From Streptomyces sp. RKAG290 (GTDB lineage: Bacteria; Actinomycetota; Actinomycetes; Streptomycetales; Streptomycetaceae): a stretch of DNA of 64,000 nt. Positions 16,101-24,897 of this stretch are shown here, one piece after another. Location: assembly GCF_023701695.1 (NCBI RefSeq), contig NZ_JAJOZC010000001.1, positions 186,001 to 250,000 of the forward strand, written 5' to 3'. Positions within the stretch are counted from its first letter, which is position 1. Every line of letters begins with the position of its first letter. Both the position numbers and the translations under genes were made by a program. A model generated the notes under the pieces. It saw only the letters and a list, made by a program, of their open reading frames with translations. It did not search any database and had not been told where the DNA came from.

Positions 16101-18334
16101 GACACCGTTCGATCTTGTTCCGAAGGCGTTCGCGGCCCGCGCGGCTGTGGCTCGCGCTGCTGGGATCGCTCCTGATGGTGCTGGGGCTGACGTCGACGGC
16201 GGCGTACGGCCGTACGTCCACGCCCGTCGACGCGGCAGCCGACCAGGTGCTCAACTGGACGGCCGGCAACCCCATCGACCACTATCTCTCCGCGCCGAAG
16301 ACGGCGGTGGCCGGCAAGGCGACCATCGTCTTCGAGAACAGTGAGGCCACCGGGAACACCAGCGGCATGCCGCACACGCTGACCTTCAGCGTGTCGGACC
16401 CGGAGTTCAACAACGACGTGCCGCTGAACCTGCTGGCCAACCCGGGCGACGCCAAGGGCGGCAAGCAGACCGCGGAGGTCACGCTCACGCCCGGCCGGTA
16501 CTTCTACCACTGCACCATGCCGGGGCACGAGGCCATGCAGGGCATCCTGACCGTGACCGACGGCGGCGGCGGTGAGGACACCACCGCGCCCGAGACCTCG
16601 GCGAAGGTCGACGGCGACAAGAACGCCGACGGCGCCTACATCGGTCAGGCCACCGTCACCGTCGCCGCCACCGACGAGGGCTCGGGCGTCGACACCGTCG
16701 AGTACGCGGTCGGGACGGACGGCGCCTGGCAGCCGTACACCGCGCCGGTCGTGGTGGACGAGGTCGGCGCGCACGCCATCCGCTACCGCGCCACCGACAA
16801 GGCGGGCAACGCGGCCGCCGAGAAGACGGCGGAATTCACCGTCGCCGCACCGCCGACGGACGACACGACGGCGCCGGAGACCTCGGCGACCGTCTCCGGT
16901 GAGAAGGACGACCAGGGGCGCTACCTGGGCATGGCGACGGTCACCGTGACCGCCTCCGACACCGGCTCAGGCGTCAACACCATCGAGTACGCGCTCGGTG
17001 CGGACGGCGCCTGGCAGCCCTACACCGCGCCGGTGATGGTGCACGAGGTGGGGGCACAGAAGGTCCGCTACCGCGCCACCGACAAGGCGGGCAACGCGGC
17101 CGCCGAGAAGGCGGTGGACTTCACCGTCGTCGAGCCGCCGACCGAGGACACCACGCCGCCGGAGACCTCCGCGAAGGCCGAGGGCGAGAAGAACTCGGAC
17201 GGCGCCTACCTCACCAGCGCCAAGGTGACGGTCACCGCGACCGACGCCGGCACCGGGGTGGACAAGGTCGAGTACTCCCTCGACGGCGGCCCCTACCTCG
17301 CCTACTCCGGCACGGTCATCGTCGACCGCGTCGGCTACCACACCGTCGCCCACCGGGCCACGGACAAGGCGGGCAACACCTCCGAGGCGAAGAAGACGTC
17401 GTTCACCATCGCGCAGAGCGGCGGCGTACCGGCGCCCGATTGCCCGGAGTTCGACGAGCGGCTCACCGTCATCGTCGGCACCGTCGACACCGGGGTCCCC
17501 AACCGGATCACCGGTAATCGCTGCACGATCAACGAGCTGATCGAGGACGAGAAGGACTGGTCCTCGCAGGCCCTGTTCCTCAAGCACGTCGACAAGGTCC
17601 TCGACAAGCTGCTCACCGCCGGGGTGATCGACGCCCGCGAGCAGAAGAAGATCTACAAGGCCGCCAAGCAGTCGGCGATCGGCAAGCCGGGCCAGGACGA
17701 GGGCTACCGCAAGCTCTTCGACGGCACGGCCGCCTCGCTCGCCAAGTGGCAGCAGGTGGGTGGCGGGCAGTTCGCGCTGAACGAGGCGGACGGCGCGATC
17801 ACCAGCTCCACCACGGTGGACGGCATGGGCATGCTGTGGTTCCCGGGCCGGCAGTACGGGGACTTCTCGCTGAAGCTCCAGTTCCGGGACGACGCGCCCG
17901 GCACGGGCAACGCCAACGGCGGTGTCTTCGTCCGCTTCCCGAACGTCCACGACAACCCGGAGGAGCCGAATCCGGAGTGGGTCGCCATCAAGTACGGCCA
18001 TGAGATCCAGATCAACGACCGGCCGGACGGCGACATGTACAAGACCGGTTCCGTGTACGGATTCGACCGGGTCGGTCTCGGCGGCGCCGGGGTCACGCCC
18101 AAGGGCAGCTGGAACGACTACGAGATCCGCGTGGTGGACCAGCACTACTCGATCTACCGCAACGGTGTCCTGCTGAACGAATTCGACAACAACGGCGGTC
18201 AGGTCTTCGAGCCGCCGCGGGGCGACGACCCGGGCACCGACGGCCGGCGGTACGCCTCCGGGTACATCGGGCTCCAGGTCCACAGCACCTCGGACGTGAT
18301 CTCCTACCGGGACATCCGGATCAAGGAGCTGTAG
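16097..18334 (+). CDS. Secreted cupredoxin with three Ig-like repeats and C-terminal DUF1080 domain
   Basis: 745 residues, GTG start in a GTGA overlap with the previous stop; AGGAAGG serves as ribosome site. Order: signal peptide (residues 1-40), plastocyanin-like cupredoxin to about 155 with type-1 copper motif YHCTMPGHEAMQG, three repeats of about 95 residues each opening D-T-T-x-P-E-T-S and ending in Y-RATDKAGN (OmpL47/bacterial Ig-like), then a DUF1080 (3-keto-disaccharide hydrolase, concanavalin-like) domain from about 530 (YRKLFDGTAASLAKW, NGGVFVRFP, GHEIQINDRPDGDMYKTGSVYG). Translational coupling to the PQQ dehydrogenase suggests the cupredoxin accepts electrons and DUF1080 acts on the oxidised sugar; both points are inference. 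Confidence 0.85.
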   Translation: MRHRSILFRRRSRPARLWLALLGSLLMVLGLTSTAAYGRTSTPVDAAADQVLNWTAGNPIDHYLSAPKTAVAGKATIVFENSEATGNTSGMPHTLTFSVSDPEFNNDVPLNLLANPGDAKGGKQTAEVTLTPGRYFYHCTMPGHEAMQGILTVTDGGGGEDTTAPETSAKVDGDKNADGAYIGQATVTVAATDEGSGVDTVEYAVGTDGAWQPYTAPVVVDEVGAHAIRYRATDKAGNAAAEKTAEFTVAAPPTDDTTAPETSATVSGEKDDQGRYLGMATVTVTASDTGSGVNTIEYALGADGAWQPYTAPVMVHEVGAQKVRYRATDKAGNAAAEKAVDFTVVEPPTEDTTPPETSAKAEGEKNSDGAYLTSAKVTVTATDAGTGVDKVEYSLDGGPYLAYSGTVIVDRVGYHTVAHRATDKAGNTSEAKKTSFTIAQSGGVPAPDCPEFDERLTVIVGTVDTGVPNRITGNRCTINELIEDEKDWSSQALFLKHVDKVLDKLLTAGVIDAREQKKIYKAAKQSAIGKPGQDEGYRKLFDGTAASLAKWQQVGGGQFALNEADGAITSSTTVDGMGMLWFPGRQYGDFSLKLQFRDDAPGTGNANGGVFVRFPNVHDNPEEPNPEWVAIKYGHEIQINDRPDGDMYKTGSVYGFDRVGLGGAGVTPKGSWNDYEIRVVDQHYSIYRNGVLLNEFDNNGGQVFEPPRGDDPGTDGRRYASGYIGLQVHSTSDVISYRDIRIKEL

Positions 18335-18354
18335 CAGCGGCGTCCGGGAACGGT

Positions 18355-19455
18355 TCAGGTGGCCGCGGCCGCATGCTGAGGCATGTGGTCGCGGCCTCCC
18401 GGGTGCCGGTGGCGCCACACCCAGAAGACGGTGCAGGAGACCAGCGCCCAGACCGCGAGCACCAGGAACGGGAAGATCCGCTGGTACCCCTGGTAGTAGA
18501 CGGCGGTGTGCTGGGCGTTGACCGAGGCGCCGGGCGGCAGCCAGCGCCCGATGTGCCCGAGCAGCGACGGCAGCAGCGGCCAGGAGACCGCTCCGCCGGA
18601 GGACGGGTTCCCCAGAAGCACCATCACACCCCAGGTCGGGATCATCGCCCAGCGCCCCAGCAGGGTGTTGAACATGGTGAAGACCATGCCCGAGGTGAAC
18701 ATCGTGAACGCGAGGATCATCCAGGACTCGAAGAAGGGCAGGTCGACCGCGCCCAGCCACCAGTCCACCACCGCCGCGATGGCGAACGCGCCGAGCAGCG
18801 CGTACCCGATCGTGAAGGCGATCCGCTCCAGCGGGATCAGTGCACGGGCGTGCACGCTCAGCTGGATGGCGCCGACGAAGCCGATGATCACGGCGGCGAG
18901 CGAGATGTAGAAGAGCGCGAGGCCGCGCGGGTCGCCCTTCTGGAGCGGTTTGACGTCCGCGACGGCGACCGGGACGTCGAGCGCTCCCCCCACCTTCACC
19001 GCTGACTCGGCGAGCAGCTGCGCGACCGCGGCGCCCGACGCGCCGGCGACGTCCATCGCCACCCCCCGGGGGCCGGGCCGCACGATCGCGAAGACCTCCT
19101 GTTCCTCCAGGGCCTCGCGCGCCGCGGCGACGGTGTCGTACCTGTGGATGTCCAGGGACGCGTCGAGCGCCTTGTCCATCCCGGTGACGAACTCCTTGCC
19201 GCGGGCGGTCTCCTCCAGGCTGACCACGGCGGCCGGAATCCGGTGCGGGGTCGGGTTGGCCATCGCATACGTGTACGAGCCGGCGAAGAGCCCGGCGGCG
19301 GCCGCGAGGATGAACAGCAGGACCGTCGCCGGGAAGTACGGCGAGTCCTTGTAGGCCGCCCAGCGCTGTCCTCGGCTCTGCGGCCTGCCGTGCGCGCCGT
19401 GCTGCGGGGCGGACCCGGGACCGGGCGCGGCCGGGTCCGGGCCGGGTTCACTCAT
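18355..19455 (-). CDS. ABC-2/DUF3533-type membrane protein
   Basis: 366 residues. One transmembrane helix at about 43-65 (FPATVLLFILAAAAGLFAGS), an extracytoplasmic domain (VVSLEETARGKEFVTGMDKA), then five helices in the C-terminal half, ending WALVSCTVFWVWRHRHPGG. This topology matches YhgE/Pip and DUF3533 membrane proteins related to ABC-2 permeases, which lack a proven substrate. Start ATG 19455 overlaps the stop of the polymerase gene by 4 nt, so it is translated from the same transcript as a DNA-repair protein, a coupling with no obvious functional reason. It converges on the cupredoxin gene. Confidence 0.82.
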   Translation of the reverse strand: MSEPGPDPAAPGPGSAPQHGAHGRPQSRGQRWAAYKDSPYFPATVLLFILAAAAGLFAGSYTYAMANPTPHRIPAAVVSLEETARGKEFVTGMDKALDASLDIHRYDTVAAAREALEEQEVFAIVRPGPRGVAMDVAGASGAAVAQLLAESAVKVGGALDVPVAVADVKPLQKGDPRGLALFYISLAAVIIGFVGAIQLSVHARALIPLERIAFTIGYALLGAFAIAAVVDWWLGAVDLPFFESWMILAFTMFTSGMVFTMFNTLLGRWAMIPTWGVMVLLGNPSSGGAVSWPLLPSLLGHIGRWLPPGASVNAQHTAVYYQGYQRIFPFLVLAVWALVSCTVFWVWRHRHPGGRDHMPQHAAAAT

Positions 19456-20483
19456 GCGTCGCCGTCCTCGTCGTGCCGGGCGCGGCTCGGCTGAACCCGC
19501 TTGGGTTCGCCGGGCATCTTCGGGTACTCCGGCGGGTACGGCATGTCGCCGAGGCCGCGCTCCTTCTCGTCCCGGTCGGCCAGCTCCAGCAGCGCGTCGA
19601 TCCGGAAGGCCTCCTGGTCCATGTCGGCGTGCACGTCGCCCAGCTCCGCGTACCTCGTCGTCATGGTCCGGATGTCGAAGTCGCGCGGTTCGGCGTCGTC
19701 GATCTCCTCCCAGCGCAGCGGCGCCGAGACGGGGGCGTGCGGAAAGGGGCGTACCGAGTAGGCGGAGGCGATCGTGCGGTCCCGGGCGGTCTGGTTGAAG
19801 TCGACGAAGATCCGTTCGCCGCGCTCCTCCTTCCACCAGGCGGTGGTCACCCGGTCCGGCATCCGGCGCTCCAGTTCGCGTCCCGCCGCGATGGTCGCGC
19901 GGCGGACCTCGGTGAACGTCCAGCGGGCCTCGATGGGGACGAAGACATGGATGCCGCGACCGCCGGAGGTCTTGGGCCAGCCGCGCACCCCGTGGTCCTC
20001 CAGGACGGAGCGCAGCTCGTGGGCGGCCCGCACCGCGTCGGCGTAGTCCGTGCCGGGCTGAGGGTCGAGGTCGATGCGCAGTTCGTCGGGGTGGTCGGTG
20101 TCTCCGCCCCGGACGGGCCACGGATGGAAGGTGAGGGTCCCCAGGTTGGCCGCCCAGATGACGGCGGCCACCTCGGTGGGACAGATCTCGCGGGCGGGGC
20201 GGCCGCTGGGGAAGGCGATCTCGGCCGTGGGAATCCACTCGGGAAGGTTCTTCGGGGCCCGCTTCTGGTAGAAGAACTCGCCCTGGACACCGTCCACGAA
20301 CCGCTGGAGGGTCGTCGGCCGGTTGCGCAGGGCGCGGATGATCCCCGGGCCCACGGCGATGAAGTACTCGGCCACGTCCCTCTTGGTGTAGCCCTTCTCC
20401 GGGAAGTAGACCTTGTCCGGGTTGGACAGCCGGACGGCCCGCCCGCCTGCTTCCAGCTCCACCGCTTTGACCGCTGCTGCCAT
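19452..20483 (-). CDS. LigD-type DNA primase-polymerase domain protein (NHEJ)
   Basis: 343-residue stand-alone PolDom of the archaeo-eukaryotic primase family. RLSNPDKVYFPEKGYTKRDV opens the domain; catalytic acids lie in RIDLDPQPGTDY (D-x-D) and a third Asp in VDFNQTARDRT; the nucleotide-binding segment TSGGRGIHVFVP is intact. In bacterial NHEJ this domain fills or extends broken ends, preferring ribonucleotides. Starts at ATG 20483. Divergent across 76 bp from an ATP-dependent ligase, i.e. LigD functions as separate genes, a usual Streptomyces arrangement. No ku gene lies inside the window. Confidence 0.92.
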   Translation of the reverse strand: MAAAVKAVELEAGGRAVRLSNPDKVYFPEKGYTKRDVAEYFIAVGPGIIRALRNRPTTLQRFVDGVQGEFFYQKRAPKNLPEWIPTAEIAFPSGRPAREICPTEVAAVIWAANLGTLTFHPWPVRGGDTDHPDELRIDLDPQPGTDYADAVRAAHELRSVLEDHGVRGWPKTSGGRGIHVFVPIEARWTFTEVRRATIAAGRELERRMPDRVTTAWWKEERGERIFVDFNQTARDRTIASAYSVRPFPHAPVSAPLRWEEIDDAEPRDFDIRTMTTRYAELGDVHADMDQEAFRIDALLELADRDEKERGLGDMPYPPEYPKMPGEPKRVQPSRARHDEDGDA

Positions 20484-20559
20484 GTCGGCCACGGTAGGCC
20501 GGGCGCACATATGCCGCATATCGGGAGACTCCGGTCGCGGGACGGTCCACAATCGGAGC

Positions 20560-21624
20560 ATGGACCTGCCGGTGATGCCGCCCGTGAAGCCGATGCTCGC
20601 CAAGTCCGTGTCCCGGATCCCGCCGGGCATGAGTTACGAGGCCAAGTGGGACGGCTTCCGGGCGATCGTGCACCGGGACGGCGACGAGGTGGTGATCGGC
20701 AGCCGCACCGGCAAGCCGCTCACCCGCTACTTCCCCGAGCTGGTCACCGCGGTCCGGGACAACCTCCCGCCGCGTTGCGTGATCGACGGGGAGATCGTGA
20801 TCGCGTACGACGGGCGGCTCGACTTCGACCGGCTCAGTGAGCGCATCCACCCGGCCGACTCCCGGGTACGGATGCTCGCCGAGCAGACCCCGGCCAGTCT
20901 GGTCGCCTTCGACGTCCTCGCGGTCGGCGACGACTCGCTGCTCGCCACGCCGCAGGCGGAGCGCAGGGCGGTGCTGGAGGCGGCACTGTCCGACGTGTCG
21001 GCCCCGGTCCACCTCGCCCCGGCGACCACCGACCCGGCCGTCGCCCAGCAGTGGTTCGAACAGTACGAGGGGGCCGGGCTCGACGGGGTCGTCGCCAAAC
21101 CGCTGGATCTGCCCTACCGGCCGGACACCCGGGTGATGTACAAGATCAAGCACGAGCGGACCGCCGACTGCGTGGTGGCGGGGTACCGCCTGCACAAGAG
21201 CGGGCCGGTCGTCGGCTCGCTGCTCCTCGGCCTGTACGACGAGGAGGGAGTCCTGCAGCACGTGGGGGTCTGTGCGGCGTTCCCGATGAAGCGCCGCGCG
21301 GAGCTCATCACCGAGCTGGAGCCCCTGCTCACGGATGTCGCCGGCCATCCCTGGGGCTCCTGGGCGGACGCCGCGGCGCACGAGCACGCCCGGCTGCCCG
21401 GCACCCCGAGCCGGTGGTCCGGCAAGAAGGACATGTCGTGGGTGCCGGTGCGCCCGGAGCGGGTCTGCGAGGTGGCGTACGACCACATGGAGGGTGACCG
21501 GTTCCGGCACACGGCGCAGTTCCGCCGGTGGCGGCCGGACCGCACCCCCGAAAGCTGCACGTACGCGCAGCTGGAAGAGGTGGTGCGGTACGACCTGGCC
21601 GCGGTGCTGTCGCCGGACGGCTGA
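20560..21624 (+). CDS. ATP-dependent DNA ligase (LigC/LigD-ligase type)
   Basis: 354 residues. Adenylation lysine K29 in EAKWDGFRAIVH (KxDG motif I), motif III LVAFDVLAV, motif IV EGAGLDGVVAKP, motif V MYKIKHERTADCVVAGYR, then an OB-fold with VCEVAYDHMEGDRFRHTAQF. It seals nicks using ATP; with the divergent PolDom gene it gives an end-joining pair. The ATG at 20560 precedes MDLPVMPPVKPMLA, a typical beginning; the in-frame extension to 20413 runs antisense over the polymerase gene and is rejected. It converges on the transglycosylase gene with a 17-nt gap. Confidence 0.92.
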   Translation: MDLPVMPPVKPMLAKSVSRIPPGMSYEAKWDGFRAIVHRDGDEVVIGSRTGKPLTRYFPELVTAVRDNLPPRCVIDGEIVIAYDGRLDFDRLSERIHPADSRVRMLAEQTPASLVAFDVLAVGDDSLLATPQAERRAVLEAALSDVSAPVHLAPATTDPAVAQQWFEQYEGAGLDGVVAKPLDLPYRPDTRVMYKIKHERTADCVVAGYRLHKSGPVVGSLLLGLYDEEGVLQHVGVCAAFPMKRRAELITELEPLLTDVAGHPWGSWADAAAHEHARLPGTPSRWSGKKDMSWVPVRPERVCEVAYDHMEGDRFRHTAQFRRWRPDRTPESCTYAQLEEVVRYDLAAVLSPDG

Positions 21625-21641
21625 CCGGCGGGCCCGGGGGC

Positions 21642-22853
21642 TCAGTCGGCGGCGGGCGGCACCGTGGGCGTGGAGCAGGGCTCGTCGGTCCCGGTGGGGT
21701 CCGGTGACGGCGACCCGGTGGCCCCGGTGGTGTCGCTGGGCGACGGTGACGGGGACCCCGTGGTACAGCCCGGCTCGGGCTTCGTGGTGCTCGGGTCCGG
21801 GTCCGGGGTGGTGGTCGGGCCGGGGCTGTCGGTGGGGTCGGGTGTGGCGGATCCGCTGTCGGTCGGATCGGGTGAGGGGCTCGGGTCCGGGGAGCCCGAT
21901 TCGCCGGGGGTGGGCTCCGGTGAGCCCGGAGTCGTCGGGTGCTTCGTGTGGCCGGGCTGCGGGCCGACCTCGATGCCGCCGCCCTTGTCGCCGCCGCTCC
22001 CGCCCACCGGGTGTTCGGGCTCGGCCGGGCCGCCGGCGCCGGGGCTCCTGGGCACGGGGCCCTCGCCGTCGGTCACCGGGTGGGTGCCCTTGCGGTAGAA
22101 CTCCAGCCAGGACAGCACGGTGCGCAGATAGGTGTCCGAGTGGTTGTAGCTGAGGATCGCGCGGTCGAGATCGGCCCGCACCTTCAGGTCACGCGGCCCG
22201 GCGCACAGGTAGGACCCGGCGGCCAGGGCCGCGTCGTACACGTTGCTCGGGTCGCTGCGCCCGTCGCCGTTCCCGTCCCTCCCCCAGTGCGCCCAGGTCG
22301 ACGGGATGAACTGCATCGGGCCGACCGCCCGGTCGAAGGTCTTGTCCCCGTCGTACGCACCGCCGTCGGTGTCCGGGATGTCGGCGAAGCCCGCACCGTT
22401 GAGCACCGGTCCGAGGATCGGCGAGAGCGTCGTGCCGTGGGCGTCGACCCGGCCGCCGCCCGCGTGTCCCGACTCGACCTTGCCGATGGCCGCCAGCAGC
22501 TGCCACGGCAGCCCGCAGCCCGGGTCGCTGCGCCCCAGGGAGCTCTCCGCCTTGCGGTAGGCGGCGAGCACGGTGGCGGGGACGCCCGCCTCGGCCCACG
22601 ACCTGACGACGGCCGGGCTCCGCTTCTCGCCCGCCTTCGGCGGCTCGGGGCTCTTCAGCGGCGGCAGTTCGGTGTGGTAGGAGTCGTCGTTGGCCACCTC
22701 GGACCACTTGACCTCGTCCGTCTCCTGCCGCTGCTTCGGTGACTCCTGGTGCGCGACGAGTCCCGGCGCCTGGGACGCGGTGAGCGCTGCCATCGCGGCG
22801 ACGGCGGCTGCGGTGCCGCCGAGTCCGCGGCGCACGGTGCCGTTGAACCTCAT
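21642..22853 (-). CDS. Secreted lytic murein transglycosylase with Pro/Ser/Thr-rich tail
   Basis: 403 residues. Signal peptide at 1-35, catalytic SLT/MltB-like domain at about 80-265 with AAIGKVESGHAGGGRVDAHG (catalytic Glu in KVESG), FDRAVGPMQFIPSTWAHWG and NVYDAALAAGSYLC. Residues 270-403 form a low-complexity tail of PTTPGSPEPTPGESGSPDP type, a probable wall-spanning spacer. It cleaves peptidoglycan glycan strands. It begins 22 nt after the last Mce-associated gene on the same strand, so it may be the final cistron of the mce operon and open the wall for the transporter (inference). Confidence 0.9.
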   Translation of the reverse strand: MRFNGTVRRGLGGTAAAVAAMAALTASQAPGLVAHQESPKQRQETDEVKWSEVANDDSYHTELPPLKSPEPPKAGEKRSPAVVRSWAEAGVPATVLAAYRKAESSLGRSDPGCGLPWQLLAAIGKVESGHAGGGRVDAHGTTLSPILGPVLNGAGFADIPDTDGGAYDGDKTFDRAVGPMQFIPSTWAHWGRDGNGDGRSDPSNVYDAALAAGSYLCAGPRDLKVRADLDRAILSYNHSDTYLRTVLSWLEFYRKGTHPVTDGEGPVPRSPGAGGPAEPEHPVGGSGGDKGGGIEVGPQPGHTKHPTTPGSPEPTPGESGSPDPSPSPDPTDSGSATPDPTDSPGPTTTPDPDPSTTKPEPGCTTGSPSPSPSDTTGATGSPSPDPTGTDEPCSTPTVPPAAD

Positions 22854-22875
22854 GCGTGCTCCCCTCTTCCCCGGA

Positions 22876-23598
22876 TCACCGGGTGAACGTGTCGATGGCC
22901 GAGATCCGCCAGGCTCCGTCGCGGCGGACCGCGTCCACGGCGAACATGGCCGCCGCGTAGGTCGTCTCCGCCGACTTACCGGTACGGGTGTTGCTCTGGT
23001 CGGCGAAGACCAGCAGCCGGGCCCGGTCGCCGTCCAGCAGCTCCACGCCGCTCTCGGTGACGGTGGTGGTGAGCACGAGCTTCTGCTTGGGCGCCTGGGC
23101 CCGTACGTCGGCGAGCATGGCCTTGTGCTGCTGGACTGCCTTGCCGACCAGATACTTCTTGACCGCGGTGTCGGCCTTGGCGGGCGAGGCGTAGTTGTAC
23201 GAGAACACCGCGCCGACCGCCTCGGTGATCTGCCCCTTCACCTCGCTGGTGCGGCCGATGTCGGTGAGCGAGGTGTTCTGCCGGCTCGGGTCGTCGCGCA
23301 GGCTTGCGGCCGAGGTGAACTCCCAGGCGGCGAGGGCGCCGAGCAGCACGGTCAGGGCGCACAGCACGGCGGGCAGGGTGATCCGGAGCCGGGACGGCCG
23401 CCGCCTGGAAGGCGGCTCGTCCGGCGCCGGTTCCGCGCCGGGTTCGACGGCGTCGTCGGCGGCGCTCTCCTGCGCGGTCGTCCCGGCCTCGGTGTCCGGC
23501 TCGGCGGGCCGGCGGACGGTGGTGGGCGTGGCGGTGCGTTCCGCGGCGACGGTGGCCAGGCGGCGCTGCCTGTTGACGAGGTGACGGGTCGTCGACAT
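22876..23598 (-). CDS. Mce-associated membrane protein (long type, second copy)
   Basis: 240 residues: a disordered acidic/Pro-rich N-terminus (1-85), one transmembrane helix at about 90-112 (LPAVLCALTVLLGALAAWEF) and an extracytoplasmic NTF2-like domain ending with AVRRDGAWRISAIDTF. It closely follows the pattern of the 214-residue protein at 24253-24897 (shared features: SLTD/ALTD, Y-S-P/A, KLxLTT, LLVFxDQ). Mas proteins stabilise Mce complexes in mycobacteria. Part of the mce transcript; the ATG at 23598 is 37 nt past the upstream stop. Confidence 0.82.
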   Translation of the reverse strand: MSTTRHLVNRQRRLATVAAERTATPTTVRRPAEPDTEAGTTAQESAADDAVEPGAEPAPDEPPSRRRPSRLRITLPAVLCALTVLLGALAAWEFTSAASLRDDPSRQNTSLTDIGRTSEVKGQITEAVGAVFSYNYASPAKADTAVKKYLVGKAVQQHKAMLADVRAQAPKQKLVLTTTVTESGVELLDGDRARLLVFADQSNTRTGKSAETTYAAAMFAVDAVRRDGAWRISAIDTFTR

Positions 23599-23635
23599 GT
23601 CCGGGATCCTCTCGGTGCGGGTGGGAGTCGGTGGC

Positions 23636-24166
23636 TCAGGAGGCCGTGTTGCCGACGGGCGCCTGGCCGAGGGCGCTGAGCTTCCACCCCTCGGTGGTGC
23701 GGGTGAGCTGCCCCAGCATCCGGCTCTCCTTCACCGCGGGCTTGCCCTTCGGCGCGGTCACGGTCACCCGCAGCGCCACCATGACCCCGGCCTTGCCGGC
23801 CCGGTCGTCGAGCTCGGTGACCGCGCCGGACAGCACCTTGGCCGTGCTCACCGTCTTCGCCTGCTGGATCTGCTTCACGAACGCGTCCCGCCCGTCGACG
23901 AGTTGCTGGTGCAGATCGCCGGTGGTGGACTCCTCCCAGCTGTCCAGGCCCTGGTCCAGCCTCTGGTGGTCGAGCGTGTTCATGTTCTGCACGGCCTGCT
24001 CGCCCGCGGCCAGCGCGTCGTCGCGGGCCTGCGCGTACGCCGCCGAGCCGTCGTGCGATGCCTGGTACCGGGACACGCCGCCCCAGCCCGCCGCGCCGGC
24101 CGCCGCGACCGTCAGCACGATCGCCGCCGCCACCAGCGGATTCCTCGTCATCCGTACCCGTGCCAT
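23636..24166 (-). CDS. Mce-associated membrane protein (short type, second copy)
   Basis: 176 residues: an N-terminal membrane anchor (NPLVAAAIVLTVAAAGAAGW) followed by an extracytoplasmic helical/NTF2-like domain (AYAQARDDALAAGEQAVQNM, LDSWEESTTGDLHQQL, TRTTEGWKLSALGQAP). It parallels the 173-residue protein at 24894-25415 in length, anchor and the A-Y-A-x-x-R-D-x-AL motif, showing that a short/long pair was duplicated. Role by family: accessory subunit of the Mce lipid importer. Begins with ATG 24166, 86 nt after the preceding gene, the largest gap inside the operon. Confidence 0.8.
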   Translation of the reverse strand: MARVRMTRNPLVAAAIVLTVAAAGAAGWGGVSRYQASHDGSAAYAQARDDALAAGEQAVQNMNTLDHQRLDQGLDSWEESTTGDLHQQLVDGRDAFVKQIQQAKTVSTAKVLSGAVTELDDRAGKAGVMVALRVTVTAPKGKPAVKESRMLGQLTRTTEGWKLSALGQAPVGNTAS

Positions 24167-24252
24167 TGCTGCCTCTCCCCTGCCGGCTCTGTGCCGCGTC
24201 GTGCGATGCGGTGCTGTCGTGCGTGCGCGCTGCGCTGCCTTGAGGTGACGCG

Positions 24253-24897
24253 CTATCTGGAGGTGATCTCGACGATCGTCCAGCGCCCGTCGCGCAGTTG
24301 GGCGGTGACCGAGAGCTGCGCCGCCGCGGTGCTGGCGGCCTTGCCCTGGCGCTCGTAGACCTGGTCGAGGAAGACGAGCAGGTGCGCGCTGTCGTGGGTC
24401 AGCCGGGTCACTCCGGCGCGCACCACATGTGTGGTGAGGGTGAGCTTCTGGTCGGCGGCCTGCTTCTCGACCTGCCCGAACAGTGCCGCGTACTGCTGGA
24501 GCGCCTTGCCCGCCAGCACCTGTTTCGCGGACTCCTTGGTGACGGCGGTGGCGGAGGGGCTGTAGGAGAAGGCCTTGCCGAGCGCGTTGGTGACGTCTCC
24601 CGCCACCCGGGTGGTCGCCGCGCTGTCCGTCAGCGCCGCGTTGGAGGTGGCGGGGGTGTCACGCAGCTGACGGCCCTTGGCGAACAGTCCGCCGCCCGCC
24701 ACGAGCAGCGCGACGACCAGGATCCCGGCGACGACGCGCAGCCGGCGGCGGCCCGGACCGGGCGTGGGTTCAGCGGGCTCCGGCCGGTTAGCCTCGGGCC
24801 CGGCCGGGTCCACCCGGTCCGCGCTGGCGTCGAGTTCCGCGAGGTCCTGCGGGTCCGTGGCGGTACTCACGACCGCCGTCCCTGACTGCCGCCTCAT
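24253..24897 (-). CDS. Mce-associated membrane protein (long type, first copy)
   Basis: 214 residues with a cytoplasmic, acidic N-terminal part, a transmembrane helix at about 52-70 (LRVVAGILVVALLVAGGGLF) and an external domain carrying KAFSYSPSATAVTKES, KLTLTTHVVRAGVTRL and the closing QLRDGRWTIVEITSR. ATG 24897 overlaps the previous stop (ATGA), so it is translationally coupled to the short Mas protein before it. Family role: Mce complex assembly or stability; direct function unproven. Confidence 0.82.
   Translation of the reverse strand: MRRQSGTAVVSTATDPQDLAELDASADRVDPAGPEANRPEPAEPTPGPGRRRLRVVAGILVVALLVAGGGLFAKGRQLRDTPATSNAALTDSAATTRVAGDVTNALGKAFSYSPSATAVTKESAKQVLAGKALQQYAALFGQVEKQAADQKLTLTTHVVRAGVTRLTHDSAHLLVFLDQVYERQGKAASTAAAQLSVTAQLRDGRWTIVEITSR

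Noticed and set aside
18355..21510. 1051-codon minus-strand open frame
   Set aside because: Only its last 366 codons are a gene (DUF3533-type protein). The rest runs antisense to the ligase and in another frame through the polymerase gene.
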